From Varroa destructor (lineage: Eukaryota > Arthropoda > Arachnida > Mesostigmata > Varroidae), in contig NW_019211457.1 in NCBI RefSeq assembly GCF_002443255.2, forward strand, positions 22,945,709 to 23,009,708: a stretch of 64,000 nucleotides of DNA. The letters are read 5' to 3'. Below the pieces are notes generated by a model. That model was not told where the DNA came from. It searched no databases and was given only the letters and a program-made list of their open reading frames with translations. The position numbers and the translations under genes are program-made. Below are positions 11,483 to 23,216 of this stretch, piece by piece (the first letter of the stretch is position 1; each line of letters opens with the position of its first letter).

Positions 11483-11710
11483 TTGATCACTGGGATCAGT
11501 GAAAGCGACGACACCGGTCTTCGGATGAGTTGCAGTACGCTGCAATTGCAGAATTTTTTCGAAACATACAGCGTAGCGTATCAAGTAAAAATTAACATAT
11601 ACTTGGTTGGTGTGCGTTCGCTATGCATCGTACGAATTGACGTCAAGGAGCCTGAATTAGGCCGACCTGCGCGGCAAACAATGTGGACAGACGCAATGCA
11701 AGAGTGTTAA
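11483..11710 (+). CDS. Unassigned 75-codon exon-like frame
   Basis: The frame opens without an early ATG (the first in-frame ATG is codon 15), so if real it is an internal exon. The product has a mixed hydrophilic start, then alternating hydrophobic residues in the middle (about residues 34-53) that would suit beta strands, then a Pro/Arg-rich stretch and a Trp near the end. It has few low-complexity residues. It ends in TAA at 11708, and a second open stretch begins in another frame at 11716. No motif is recognised. Confidence 0.13.
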   Translation: MITGISESDDTGLRMSCSTLQLQNFFETYSVAYQVKINIYLVGVRSLCIVRIDVKEPELGRPARQTMWTDAMQEC

Positions 11711-11715
11711 TGGCA

Positions 11716-11943
11716 ACTTAACAAAAACAGTATCGTGATGATGAAAGGAGTCATTTGGCAATTGGGAGGTGTTCGCAATTTGCAAAGTATGACTTCCATG
11801 AATCTAAAACGCTTTCCGATTCCAATGAATACCGGCAACTCATAGGTGTAAACCTAGTAAACAGAAAAGTTTATTGTGTCTACAGATTTGCTAGACAAGA
11901 GATCCTACCACTATTGCGTTTGTATCAGGATCTTGCCCAATAG
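11716..11943 (+). CDS. Unassigned open stretch following the 11483 frame
   Basis: This frame is open from just after a TAA to a TAG at 11941, about 74 codons without an ATG start in its first part. It directly follows the 11483-11710 frame but in a different phase. A short intron or a frameshifted relic would explain the pair, but I see no good donor and acceptor between them. The middle has hydrophobic and basic residues in alternation (near VNLVNRKVYCVYRF). No family is recognised. Confidence 0.1.
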
Positions 11944-14319
11944 CACGAGATGCTGCAGTTCATTAGAGCTAATAGATTGATTTTGTTATACGTAATTCGT
12001 TTACAGCAATAAGAATATTATAGTCACGCAATCAATTAATATAAAAATACACTGGCACAAAGTAGCAAGGATAGATATAATTGTCTAAGAAGCCCCTGCG
12101 CTTCCTTTGATTTGCCTATATTAGTACTGAGCTACTTCTCATTGTCAGCTTCGGATTAGGGTTCAGCACTTATATATACAGCATACAAAGTAGTGCTAGC
12201 CTTACGCAAGCAATAACGTCAAGAGAAAGGTTTCGTTTATGATAGGATCTACTTATAATACATCGAGAACAACATAATTGCCCAAGGGACAATGATTTTT
12301 GTTTACTTATCTTCAACGCTTCCTGTTTCCGTGCCCGGAAACGTCTCTCCAATATAGCATCAAGAGCTTGCTTCTACTTAAAGGTCTAGCCGCGGCTTCT
12401 CCAACCGACCTATGAAGCGGCATGACAATCTTATGTCGTAATGGTTAGTTTTCGGCACAGAAATTTGAATCAGCTATGTTTACATGAGACATAACAACGA
12501 AACTACTTTAATATTAAACTTTAGATTAATGTGCTTTTAAGTTCAAGCACATTGTATCGCCCCTTTCTCGCTAGGAGAAAGTTTATGGTTCGAAAAAGCA
12601 GGCATAATTAAAAAAAATATATACAAAAAGCGAAAACGCCTTTTGTCTAGTGACAAAGGCTAGACAGACGGTGTGTGAATTCAGCCCTATATTTATCATC
12701 GCAAACGTATTTAGAGTTAGGAATCCGTGGCAGCTAAATACGCAACGTATGCCATCAAAACAACGCCTCTCGTCAAATCGCTCTTTATAAGCAAACCTTA
12801 ATGGCCAGGGTGATTTTTGATCCAACTGTCGACCGTATCGCAGTTGTACTCTGGAGGTATGCATCGATAGGACAATCGTACAGGCAGGCACCGTCCAATT
12901 TGAAATGAGAACGCTGAAGCGTAGCTTTCAAAGTGAATTATGATATCTCGACTTATGCTATGCCTTTACTGCGTATCAGTGTTTCAAGAAGCAAAACTAG
13001 GCGTCTTCGACAGGGCACAGTTTATTTGTTTTTTGCTTCTCCTCTTTGACACTCCCCAGTAACGAGGACAAGAACATGTCTGTTATGTAAAGATAAATTG
13101 TTTAGCGAGTTGGTGACTTCCACTATCCTTTAATAACAAAACGTTCGTTTACAGTGAAACGAAAAACAGCGACAGCGATGTAGATGGACGAAGCTTAAAA
13201 CTACGCCTTCAGTCATGTACGCATATCTCATAGTGTACTATGATGTTTTTGAGCGCAATGCATAGAAGTTAGCTTAAGTACACGTTTTCAGTTATCAAAA
13301 TTAAATAGGTTCGTGAATACCACGTGGAGTTATAGCAGAGTGGCTGCTCGTCTATTCAATCTACATAGACAGATGTCCGGCAATCTACAGCAGATGTTCA
13401 AAAATCGAGTCTTAAGGGTCAGATTATGTACGAGTGAGGTCCCGAATATACGTTGCAGGTGGCCAATTACTGTGTTTATGAAGACAGGTGTTCAGTGTGA
13501 AATTGGGAGCTCATTGGGCTAGTAATATCGAAAATGACGAGCCTGTCGTTACAACACGTGAGCATTTTCGCGGGGAGTACAGAGTGGTCATGTAATCGGT
13601 AACCAAGCAGCCACACAAGACCGCAAAAAGGCATACAGCAAGGTTTTGGAGCGCCTTCGCGCGTTAAGATCCCGGAAATATACCTAGATTAGATTATATT
13701 AGCCTTTTACGCCCGAAAAAAAACCGTTGATGCCATACGACTACGAGGCATATCCGCCTATATATGGAAAACCTATTACCTCGTCACCCGAAGGTGAAGT
13801 CAAAAAGAACCTTCAAAGTAGAAACGGCACTCGGACGGAGATGTGGGAAAACAATGTCATCAGTTAGACAATATAATAATACTGTTTGGTAGGTTTCATG
13901 CGCAATAAGGGATATTCAGGGGCAACAAGACTGAATTATAGAGCTGTGGAAAAACAAAAATTGTTCGGAAAGCCCGTTTGTTGAATATAAGTATGTCTTT
14001 GTTAATATGTTGTAAGCACGTTGCTACATAAAGGACCTCTTTGTGAACTGCAGTCATCGACGTCAAAACGCTGGTCGCAGGTCCCCAAAGGTAGGAACGG
14101 AGGAGGTCTTTGAGTAAAACGTTCAATATAACGGACGCCGCGAAGTACAAACGGAGAGATCGAGAATCTCCGGTTGCAGTTCGAATGATGGCACTGCTGA
14201 AGTTCGGAGAATTAATGAAGTGTCGGAATCAGTTTTTTTTTTGTATCAATTTTAATATAATAATCTTTGCTTTTATAATCAACATTCGTACGCATATATT
14301 TGTGATAAACTGTAACAGT
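11944..14319. other. No gene recognised
   Basis: AT-leaning DNA. A 102-codon reverse frame at 12583-12891 is as long as chance predicts and has no visible domain. A forward frame at 13313-13522 is similar. The reverse frame at 13896-14150 is unremarkable. No repeats above simple homopolymers (A7 near 13719, T9 near 14232). Confidence 0.55.
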
Positions 14320-14547
14320 ATGGTGCCACGGCGTTTGTTGTTGTTGTTAATATTGAGCCTATGCTTTAACTTTAAGCCAGCTAGTACGCACATAGTTCGC
14401 TGGGAATATGCCGTACTGTCATTGTGTTTCTTTACCTACCAGAAATGCTATGAACACGGCCGATGGCAGAGTTGTCTATCCTATTACTACACCAAGATTT
14501 CTCCCTTTTTTTCTTATTGTCTCAACTTCTCGTTTATTCTCCTCTAG
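14320..14547 (+). CDS. Possible short secreted Cys-containing protein
   Basis: From the ATG at 14320 (A at -3 in ACAGTATGG, G at +4) the product begins MVPRRLLLLLILSLCF, then NFKPAS. This matches a signal peptide: basic n-region, Leu core and a small residue at a plausible cleavage point near residue 22. The remaining 50 or so residues contain four Cys and many aromatic residues and end at a TAG at 14545. The frame is open upstream to 14110, for 145 codons in all (the longest in the window), but that part starts with TTG and is AT-driven. The Leu core is encoded by a TTG repeat at 14337-14348, so the signal peptide may be a microsatellite artefact. Confidence 0.17.
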   Translation: MVPRRLLLLLILSLCFNFKPASTHIVRWEYAVLSLCFFTYQKCYEHGRWQSCLSYYYTKISPFFSYCLNFSFILL

Positions 14548-17294
14548 TATCCTATTTTCTAGAGCTAATTTTACTGGCCGCAATCTGCTGTCTTAGCCCC
14601 CATGAAGTGTAGCATTGTTTGTGCTCGCTGTTCACTTAGCTAAGGCCACCACCCCTAATGACGACGGAAGTCACACGAAGTACCAGTTTATCCTTACTGT
14701 CCGGTATAGCCGCTGTTATTGTCGTTCGTCCCCGCCTGCCCCGCAGCATATGCTGCATCCTTCATAAAGGTGGCAAATAATTAACAAATTACCATGCGCG
14801 CAATCGCTTGCATTTGCAGCGCTACTTGAGAGCCTGGACAGGGCGTTGTACGTGCCTAGTTTCGCGTTGTGTGTGTATAAGGGTAGATATGGGAAAAGGG
14901 CACTTCGTCATTCTCGGTCCCTTTCCCTAATAGGAGATTTAACTGTTTACGAACGAATGAGGCTTTGTTCACCTTTTCTCTCCACTCCTCTTACGTGCTT
15001 ACGTTACCTAGCAATCATAAGATCAGCTGCGTGTAACAGCGAAGATATAGAGTCGAGAACTGCTTCATATAATGGCTGGACACCATTGCACCGTTCTTGA
15101 AATTGTGTCTCCCTGTAGACTAGATGCCCCAGACGCGTTCAGGTACTTGATTGCGTCGCCCGTGTCAGTCAGCCTGCTGGACTAGGCCAAGCATACTCGG
15201 AGGCCGTAACTACAATAATCACAGTGCTAATAACGCACGATTGGCTATACGATTGGTAAAAATTGACGGAACGAACCACTGTAACTACTACTACGAGTGC
15301 ATATAATGGCACGCACTTGAATAGGCCTCTTTTTACCCTAGAACGCGAAGTGAAGTTGACCACCGCCTTGTGAGGATCACGATAGTGGTGACAGAACACC
15401 TAGTTGCTAAGACCTCATCATAAAACCCTTGAGGTCAAGCTTGGAGCAAATGGCTCTTCGCAATCACATATTCCGACATGATGTGCAAGAGCACCCTAGC
15501 AAACATAGCTATTTCTGCGTGTACTTGCAAGTCGCCGTTATGAGTCACTGCATATATTTGAACGAATGCACACCTCATCTATTTCCTTGAGAATGGTTTG
15601 TTGTTCTCCTGAGGGAAGAAATAAGAAATCGGGAGATTCGTAAAAACGCATCATACGAATTAGCATATAAAAAGTGACATATAACGTTGTGAACCGGCCT
15701 TCGTATACATAGAATAGATTCATTCGGCATTCATTCATTTAACCATTGAGAAGCTGCGTACCATTTCTTTCTGTGCCCATTCTAAAGATGTTCCCTTCCC
15801 TACAGGGACGCGGATCATACGGGCCTGGTTGTTCGATACGCAGAGGAAGATACTCAACATGCCTTACATCCCCTCCATCCCTGCAAACACCTAGAGCTTA
15901 TCTGTTCTTTTAGCTGTACATAGGATACGACCTGTCACAAAACACCCATCCAGCCATCACAGACACGGACGAGCGAGAGACATTGGGCATGTTTATGTAG
16001 TTACGTGGATGCAACGATCGTTCCGCCGGCAGTGGGTGACCTTATTCTAGTAGATATGTCTTTATTGCAATACAGTGAAAAGTAGGAGTTTTCATCATTA
16101 TAGTCGCGATAATAAGCTATACGTAGCAGTTTTACCGCTGCCTTATCAGCTTTACCACATGTGCGTTCGTCTGTTCCTACCGAAAACATTATTCATTGTA
16201 CGGGGGGTTTCGTACCGATGCAACAAATGTTGACCTCTATTTCTCCATCATGTCGTGTGCCTGCTTGTTTCGATAGGTATCATTTTCGTATCGCTCGTTG
16301 CCGCCTCTGCTCCCCGATGCAGCCTATTGACCAGAGGTTTGACTCATCGCTGGTATTATTCCTAAGTAGTTAAAAACTTCCTACATGGAAAATTATTCAT
16401 TACAATCCAGATTCGACCATCACCGAACGTCTGGGTTTGTGTGCAATACCCAAACAAAGCTTATAAAGCTCTTTTCTCGCTACCGAGAAAAGAAGATATC
16501 ATGAGTCTTTCTTCTAAACAAAGTTTACTCTACAAAATGGCTTCCTTTGTGAATGAATCGTATTGGATGGAAGTACGGGACAGCGAAACATGTTTTCCCC
16601 ACGTCATCCTTGCATTTCGGTTATATTCGATCTAGCAATATTATATTATTAGGTAACGCGGTTACTATATGTTTGCAGTATCCAAAGCCTACGCCACCCT
16701 TGACACTTGTAAATAGTGCGCATATACACTAAAAGTATTACTATATACAGGGCAACTATATGACATAGTTGTATATCTTTTTGTATGCTTATTGTTGACT
16801 GAAAGCAAGGCCAAATGCAGTTGTTGAATGAACGGGCAGTCAGTTAAGGCCATCTTATGCGCACGCGGGAGAGAAGCACTTACCTGTTGCTCTTCTTTTT
16901 ACCGTCGCCTTTACACTAACAGGCTTTCTTGTTAGCTCTGACGCGTGTCGCTGCGTCTTATAGGTGAATCAATGCGATAAATTTCTCTACCGCTTACAAG
17001 AACTACGCCTGCTGATCGTTTCTCTGCTACCGCCGTCAGCTAGTGCAGCTGTAAACAAAAAACAACTAACTCCGGTTAGTAACGCAAACGTAAGTTGCTT
17101 TTGACGGTTGGCCGAGGGTAGTTTTCGTTAACGACCCGTCAAGGCATTGATTTGGCGAGACAAATATGGAAGCTGCGTGCGGTCAAAGACGGATTAGCTT
17201 CCATTCTCAGAACGTAAATGACTGGCTTCAACAGTGATGATAAACAAAATGTTTACGTTATCAGCTTCGTGAGAAAGTGAGGCTATTCAACAAG
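14548..17294. other. No gene recognised; one short hairpin
   Basis: Contains several frames of 60-85 codons on both strands (14846, 15169, 15538, 16001, 16161, 16441) with no recognisable content and overlapping one another. A 24-nt perfect hairpin at 16470-16493 is listed separately. No RNA gene or mobile element is visible. Confidence 0.55.
16470..16493. repeat. Hairpin with 10-bp stem and 4-nt loop
   Basis: TCTTTTCTCG (16470-16479) and CGAGAAAAGA (16484-16493) are perfect complements around the loop CTAC. There is no T run directly after it that would make it a bacterial-type terminator. It lies inside a 64-codon frame that I do not consider a gene. The expected number of such stems in 64 kb by chance is below one, but not by much. 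Confidence 0.65.
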
Positions 17295-17678
17295 CTATAG
17301 GCTTCTTCGGCGCTTGTAGCGGTTGCTTATATTCCTGCCATCGTGTCGACGTTGTATTTGTAACATAATATGATTAGTAATAATGCTTACAGCGGTCAAT
17401 TGAGTTTCTGCAGTTGGTTTTTTAAATTTAGATTTTTTAACATTATCATATCGCCATAGAAACAGCAAAAAAGCACTTTTTATAGCACCGGTCATTGTGA
17501 TGGAGGACGGTTGAGGTTGGTATGCAAAAAGGGTCAGTAAGATTAGTATTAAATATACTACCTGTAGTAAAATTTTGATTAATTTTATGACAGCGAATCT
17601 GAACTCGTCTCTACTGATTACCGATTTATGTTTTTTGAGCACCAATTGGGAATACGTCATAGGACTCGGATAGGACAT
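17295..17678 (-). CDS. Unassigned 127-codon frame with one membrane-like segment
   Basis: On the reverse strand, from the ATG at 17676-17678, the product has a hydrophilic, Lys/Ser-rich start of about 30 residues and then a strongly hydrophobic stretch (near VYLILILLTLFAY, about residues 45-58) that could cross a membrane. A weaker hydrophobic piece follows (SAFLLFLW), then a basic tail ending in Arg-Arg-Arg-Ser-Leu. The frame extends another eight codons upstream through a TTG. AT-rich DNA read in one frame often yields such Leu/Ile stretches, so this is weak evidence. No family is recognised, and the length sits at the chance maximum for the window. Confidence 0.15.
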   Translation of the reverse strand: MSYPSPMTYSQLVLKKHKSVISRDEFRFAVIKLIKILLQVVYLILILLTLFAYQPQPSSITMTGAIKSAFLLFLWRYDNVKKSKFKKPTAETQLTAVSIITNHIMLQIQRRHDGRNISNRYKRRRSL

Positions 17679-17702
17679 CAGACGAGACAGAAACGATTTC
17701 AA

Positions 17703-20292
17703 AGAAAGCAGAACTGACTATAATTTTCTTCGATAATGAGTGAGGATAATAAAAAATATACTCTGCGATTGCGACAAAATTTTAAATAAAAATGACTAAC
17801 AGGATATTGTGAAATTTATAGTCATAGCAATTACTTGTACAAGGCGACCTAATTACGTAGTTTGCTTTGTACTGCGTTCTGTATTGCATAGGTTGGTCTG
17901 CCAGAGGTAGGAATACCTTTTTTAGTTTGGTAGCTGATATTAGCGTGGCGAATGAGATGATATATATTCTGGAATACAAATGGTCGCATAAGAAATGTTA
18001 CTCTTGCAAATAATTAAGATATAGGTGTATAACGTCGTGTATAAGGTCGAAAACGACTATTGCAGTAGAACACTGTAAAATCGCCAAGTTCTGAAGGGAA
18101 AGTTCTGAAGAAATACTCTTAAATTTAAGTTTCACCAGACTGTTGCAAAGCAGGAAGGCTCACAGAAGTTTGTTGCGGGATTGCTTTATAACATACTTAA
18201 TCAGGAGGTGTCATCATGACACAAACAGTCAGGTTAATTAGGTCAAGCTAAAGCTAAAAGGCCAACGTACATTTTGTAGGTGTCCTGAATAAACTCAGTT
18301 TGTACGTTCGTTGACACCGAATTTTTGTGTTCATTTTTAAAGTTCCGCCACGCGACCAGAACTTACTAAGGTGTTTAAGTATTTCGAATTTTACGCCCGA
18401 TACCGCCGTTAAACACTCCATTATACAGCTAGTTCTCGGCATAAAATAAATACTGTCCACGTCTGAATTCCCACCCAGCTCTGAAATCAGCACGGAAGTA
18501 TGTTACCACAAAGCGATCAGGGGGCAGACCATAGAGAAATTCGATATTATGTAGCAGACAGCTTGGGCCTCTATCGGACCAACTACAGCTTTCAACAGGA
18601 AGTGTCATTAATGAATAGTAACGGTACTTGGCTTGCCGCATTTCAGTTCATTCCCTAACGGCTAACGAATAACTACTATGAGGAGATTCAGACTCGGTGC
18701 AGATCGGTTAGTTCGACTCAATATGCGGTGATTTTTCGAAGGCCATTTGCTTTGATCAGAGTACAGTGTCGGCCCTTATAATCCTCGTACGGGTTAATAT
18801 CAGGCCCTAGATGATGAATATTCACGTATGTATTAGGGCTAACTCTAACGAGAACGAGTCTAAAAACTTCTACATCGAGATCCTTATCAGATTCGTTGAG
18901 CTACATAATCTGATTGTTTTTTATTGTTGTCTGGCTAGCTTACTCCATTTCGTGTTACATAGTTCGAATCAGATGTACTTCGGAATTAAGTGAACATAAC
19001 CGAAGCCGTAAACGTAGCGTTTTTCTAATCTGGCGAGTGTTTTATAAAACACGACTTTGCAGTTTCTATAGTTTTTTATAGTAAAAGATAAAATCCATTC
19101 AATCAGGGAGACATTTACATGTAGACCCATAGCTTTCGAGCTGTTATGGATACCTAGATAAAAACAGCCGGCAGCATTGTGCAGCGTCCTACGAATAAGG
19201 CGAACCCTAATAGACACAATTTTTAGATCTCTAACGTTTAATGGTTTTCATCGGAAACTGTGGCTGGAGATTACTTTGTTCTATTAATATGGGCGCCATC
19301 CTTGGGACAGTTTCATCCAAAGTAGCTTTATAACTCTGTAAGTACTTTGTGTCCTTTTACTATTTGCCAGTTTAACAGGCAACGCCATCGTATCGCAAAA
19401 ACGTACATCCTTTGACAAAAAAAGACTGGAGAAATATCTCGGACGGCCGGCCGGCTCTTCTGAAGCGCACCGTTTCAGGCCGCTCCGTTAATTTGTTTTC
19501 ATCTCGTCGTGAAGCCATGATAAACTCTATTGCAGTTGCCTATTCCTCCGCCTACCTAGGATATGCAAATTCACCTGTATATTTACAATTCAACACACCA
19601 AATGCATGTTATTGTTAAATAATAACTGAGCAAAGTGCCCCTATGTCAAGAAATGCATTTATATTTCATTATTAACGCAATTAAGAACATATCTGGACGG
19701 TATAAATGTGTATCTCTAAAAGTATGTTGATTGAAGAACGTGCGCCCCTTCTCCCCAACCGGGCAAATTTACGGCAGGCATTGGCAGACCAGTTCATGTT
19801 TCGGCCAAGGCTTCTTTGGCGACCGATTATTTAATAGATTTTCTAAACACATGGACCATATCCATTAAAGCACATGGCCCACGTGAGTAAAGCAAAAATA
19901 TGTTCTAGACGCTTTTATGTCATAAATCAACAACGAAATTGCTCACAAGCGATTTGATGCGAAACCGAAACGTAGTGGCAGTTATGGGTCTTCATGGGGT
20001 GAAGCAACTCTCTTCTTACACTATAAATATATGAAAAGCCGATTTCGAACTTGGTCCATAGACATGCTGTATCAAGTGACACCCCTTAAGTTAATTGCCT
20101 GTTAACTCGACCGACGTGCAAAACGACCGTCAAACAAGAGGACGCTATTACGATGAGCTACTGATACCTATTACCATAGCATATATACTTAGATGATTCT
20201 TGAAATTGACTTCAAATATACGTCCGTAAAGCATTCGGTAAGACAATATGCGTCTGTGTCGTATTGAAGCGGTCCTGGCTTGGCTTGAGTTA
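17703..20292. other. No gene recognised
   Basis: AT-rich stretch. AAGTTCTGAAG occurs twice within 24 bp near 18088-18110, a minor local repeat. Reverse frames at 18254-18493, 18429-18641 and 18969-19217 overlap forward ones and have no recognisable domain. Confidence 0.55.
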
Positions 20293-20511
20293 TCAGCATA
20301 GAAAGTAAGCCCCAGCTGGTGATACAATGTTTTTAGACGACACGTTTGGGAGCGCATCGTTCGAGGATGCCATCCCAGCGTAGCTGCTGTCGTCACTATA
20401 CGATTCGTTATAATATATTGAGTGATCTGGGTTTCGATACGGTATCCCATCGACATTCCAAAGCGAAAACGAAAGAGGTTCTCGACGAAGTCTCAACCAG
20501 ACATACCTCAA
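20293..20511 (-). CDS. Unassigned 72-codon exon-like frame
   Basis: The reverse-strand frame opens without ATG. It encodes a basic start (several Arg), then a Tyr/Asn/Asp/Ser-rich middle (NESYSDDSSYAGMASSND) typical of a flexible region, and ends at a TGA. Another reverse frame (20148-20456) overlaps it in a different phase, so at most one is real. No motif is recognised. Confidence 0.1.
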   Translation of the reverse strand: MRYVWLRLRREPLSFSLWNVDGIPYRNPDHSIYYNESYSDDSSYAGMASSNDALPNVSSKNIVSPAGAYFLC

Positions 20512-21126
20512 TGTTGCTGTGATTCAGCTACGAAACGTTTACTGAAGCGTCGTCGATAGCCAACGCCGCCCCTTTGGTCTTAGCACCTTCAGATCGCTAG
20601 TCGTTTGTCCAGGATCCAAATAGAGACGGGCCTGCACTGAGCGGCTAAAAGAGAACCGACATAGGCTTTATCCGGCTAACTAGAAACATGAAACAAAATA
20701 CGATGTACGTTTATACCTTACACTTGATAATAGTTGACGTTTACTAGAAGACTTCATCTATTCGCACCCATATCAGGGCGGTGAGGCTTTGACACTGACG
20801 TACTCTACTAGCGGCCAGGCGCGATCTTTACCTGTCAGTGTGTCAATGTTGATACATTAATGAGCAGGATGAAAGCAGCACTTCATAGAAAACGTAAATA
20901 AGTTCTTACCACATAAACGACCATGTTTTTTCAACGACAAGCGGTATCAGTAGCCGTTATAATAATAAGTCATACTTTTTGTATCATTTTTAGTAAACGT
21001 AATAGTTGACGGTTTTTCAGTCGACCATGAACAACAAACAATGCTAGAACCATAGATACAATGCAAGCCCACTGTGATCTCGGCCAAACCCCACAGAAAA
21101 CTTCTAATCAAAATCAAGATATCATG

Positions 21127-21145
21127 TTTTTTTTTTTTTTTTTTT
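21127..21145. repeat. T19 homopolymer
   Basis: Nineteen consecutive T on the forward strand. Read on the other strand it is an A19 run, which could be the remnant of a retroposed poly(A) tail. I see no matching target-site duplication or recognisable element upstream on that strand, so I record it as simple sequence. Confidence 0.9.
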
Positions 21146-21975
21146 ATCATTTTTTCTCAGATCAAATGGACTTTGGCTAAGCGCCAAAGTAACGTGAGTA
21201 CAGTGGTACAAAGCAGTAAATTTTGAGTAAACCGTTTGAGAAACACTTTAAAAAAGACAAACCGATATTTAAGATAATGAACAAATGTGTTGTATTTTCA
21301 AATCAAAACAGAAAAAAAACCATTGTTACAAGGTACATTACCGAAGTAGAAAGAAACAGAGAGACCTCCATTCTGTTTTATAATGGACGGTCTATCCAGA
21401 GGACGCTTTCTTTGTTTACAGAAAAAGACTTCATGCTCGTTGATATTAAAACCGTAGGCCTCTGACTACGCGTATTCGGCCTTACATTATTGCATGAAAT
21501 TAATATCAGATAGTTATAGGGCGTTCTGCCAGTAATACTTTATAATTAGCTGACTGAGTTTTAGATTTAGTTTTAAATAGAGAGATTTAGAGGTAAGCAG
21601 CTCTGTTGTCAAATGGCATTCCCTGGTAGTTAAGGTTACTGAGATTTGAATTATAAGCCTCGATCAGCGTGCCCGTTTTGTACGCAGCCATAATTATCGG
21701 TCTAAAAAAAACCTATTAAAAAACAATTTGGTCTACTAATCGAGTTGCTAGACGGCGACCAGTGATCATACCAATTATCAGTGTCGATTCTCTAGATAAG
21801 TACAAAAGATGGTTCAATATACTTTTATTCAGTTTAGAGCAGATTCCTGCTCTTTATCATAATGGATATAGGTAATTCCATTATGGAACACCAGAACTGT
21901 GGTGCGATCAGGAACGTTTGTTTGGCCGCGTCTGAATGACAGGTACGTGGTGGATACCTTGGTCGTTGACCGTAA

Positions 21976-22011
21976 ATGCATTATATAACCAAACCATGCA
22001 TTATATAACCA
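21976..22011. repeat. Tandem duplication, 20-bp period
   Basis: ATGCATTATATAACCA occurs at 21976-21991 and again exactly at 21996-22011, with AACC between to make a 20-bp period. A related string with an insertion, GCATTATATGACGTAACCA, lies at 22160-22178. The core contains a TATATAA string. This is either slippage or a small cluster of related sites. Confidence 0.85.
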
Positions 22012-22943
22012 GGGAGTTTAAGGCGTGATAGGTTTCCTAAATGAGGTTAGGAAGTTAAGTGGTGCTTGCTTATTCAAGAAGACATTATTGTTAGAAGACT
22101 ATACAGGCTAGAGAGGCGTAATACCGCACTGGGCTGGTACTTTTGTAGCGAAATGACTCGCATTATATGACGTAACCATATATTACTTATTCCGTGCCTG
22201 TTTTACACTCTGCCTATATTTGCTTGATTGAACATCGGTTTTGTTATCTCACAAGTGAGCGATTTCGTAACGACATAAGTATAGTATACTATAAAAGCAG
22301 CATATACGTCGAGCTGGAATAATTAGTAAAGAAGGCTTTACATATTTCTTAAATATTCGTTCAAAAATATCACATACTTTAACGATTACCTTTTTTTTAG
22401 TTAGCCATAAACATGTCTTAAAATGTTTCATGAATGTCATGTTAGACTCTACGTAGTCTTGGTAAAGCTAAAGCTTCTCGACGCCAAGACCCGGATACCC
22501 GATCCGGAACACCAGTAGCTTAGGTTTGTTTTTAATGTTCTTTTTCTGTTTATATATTCGCTGTTTGTTTTCTTCTACAGGAGATGTCTGGTTTTTGCAG
22601 ATTCGTTGTCGAGCTCGAAACTTTAGGTGAAGAAAAGCCTGTTCCATACGTAATGTATTCAGCCTTTTGGCGAGGTTGAATAGCTGCCCAAGCAGCATGA
22701 TATTTTTGTGCCGGGTACATTAAAGCCTCCAATGGAGAGAATTGGTTTGTGATTGGAACTAGGGGATGTAGCCCGCTTGATAGGGATCACTTAAAAATAC
22801 CTTGAAAGGAATCGGCTATTATACAATTTGTAAGTTGCATTTACACGATCATGGGTAAACACTTCGGATCTATGAATTTCACTTGAAAATTAAGAGTTTG
22901 ACTGCCCTATGATCCAAAGAAACATCACAAAGAAATACGGCTT

Positions 22944-23212
22944 TTGATTGCTTTTCAACGTCGTGCTCGGCATAGCGCGATACGCGGCCATTGTAACATA
23001 TTTCTATGTGTAATTCCCACCGATGATAAGAGCTGTTGTCACCACGTTCCCACAGAAGTATTAGTAGCTACCCGCCCAAGCCCAGATTTAGACCCGATCT
23101 TTGTCCCAAAAGGTGACGATTTGCGTTCGGCGGAACTGGAAGCATCTTGGGGAGACTGGGAAATATTTGAGAAGAATAAAACGGTCAACAGAGATTTGTG
23201 TATGACCGAGTA
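22944..23212 (+). CDS. Unassigned 89-codon exon-like frame
   Basis: The frame opens with a TTG and has no ATG before its last few codons, so if real it is an internal exon. The second half is well balanced and acidic: it has a Pro-rich turn (RPSPDLDPIFVPKGDDLR), then a Trp pair (SWGDWEIF) and a basic tail. Low-complexity content is small, and third positions are slightly GC-rich for the window. A reverse frame (23039-23236) overlaps. I do not recognise the family and see no convincing acceptor. Confidence 0.14.
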
Positions 23213-23216
23213 GCAT

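Larger units (their letters stand above)
20512..22943. other. No gene recognised; simple repeats
   Basis: Contains the 19-base T run at 21127-21145 and the 20-bp-period duplication at 21976-22011. AT-rich, Lys/Phe-rich short frames at 20947-21150 and 21223-21465 are what such composition gives. No RNA gene seen. Confidence 0.6.

Noticed and set aside
12583..12891. 102-codon reverse frame
   Set aside because: Its length is within chance expectation for the window, and it has no domain, signal, splice border or compositional support.
21127..21145. T19 as a retroposed poly(A) tail
   Set aside because: No target-site duplication and no recognisable retrotransposed sequence next to it on the appropriate strand.
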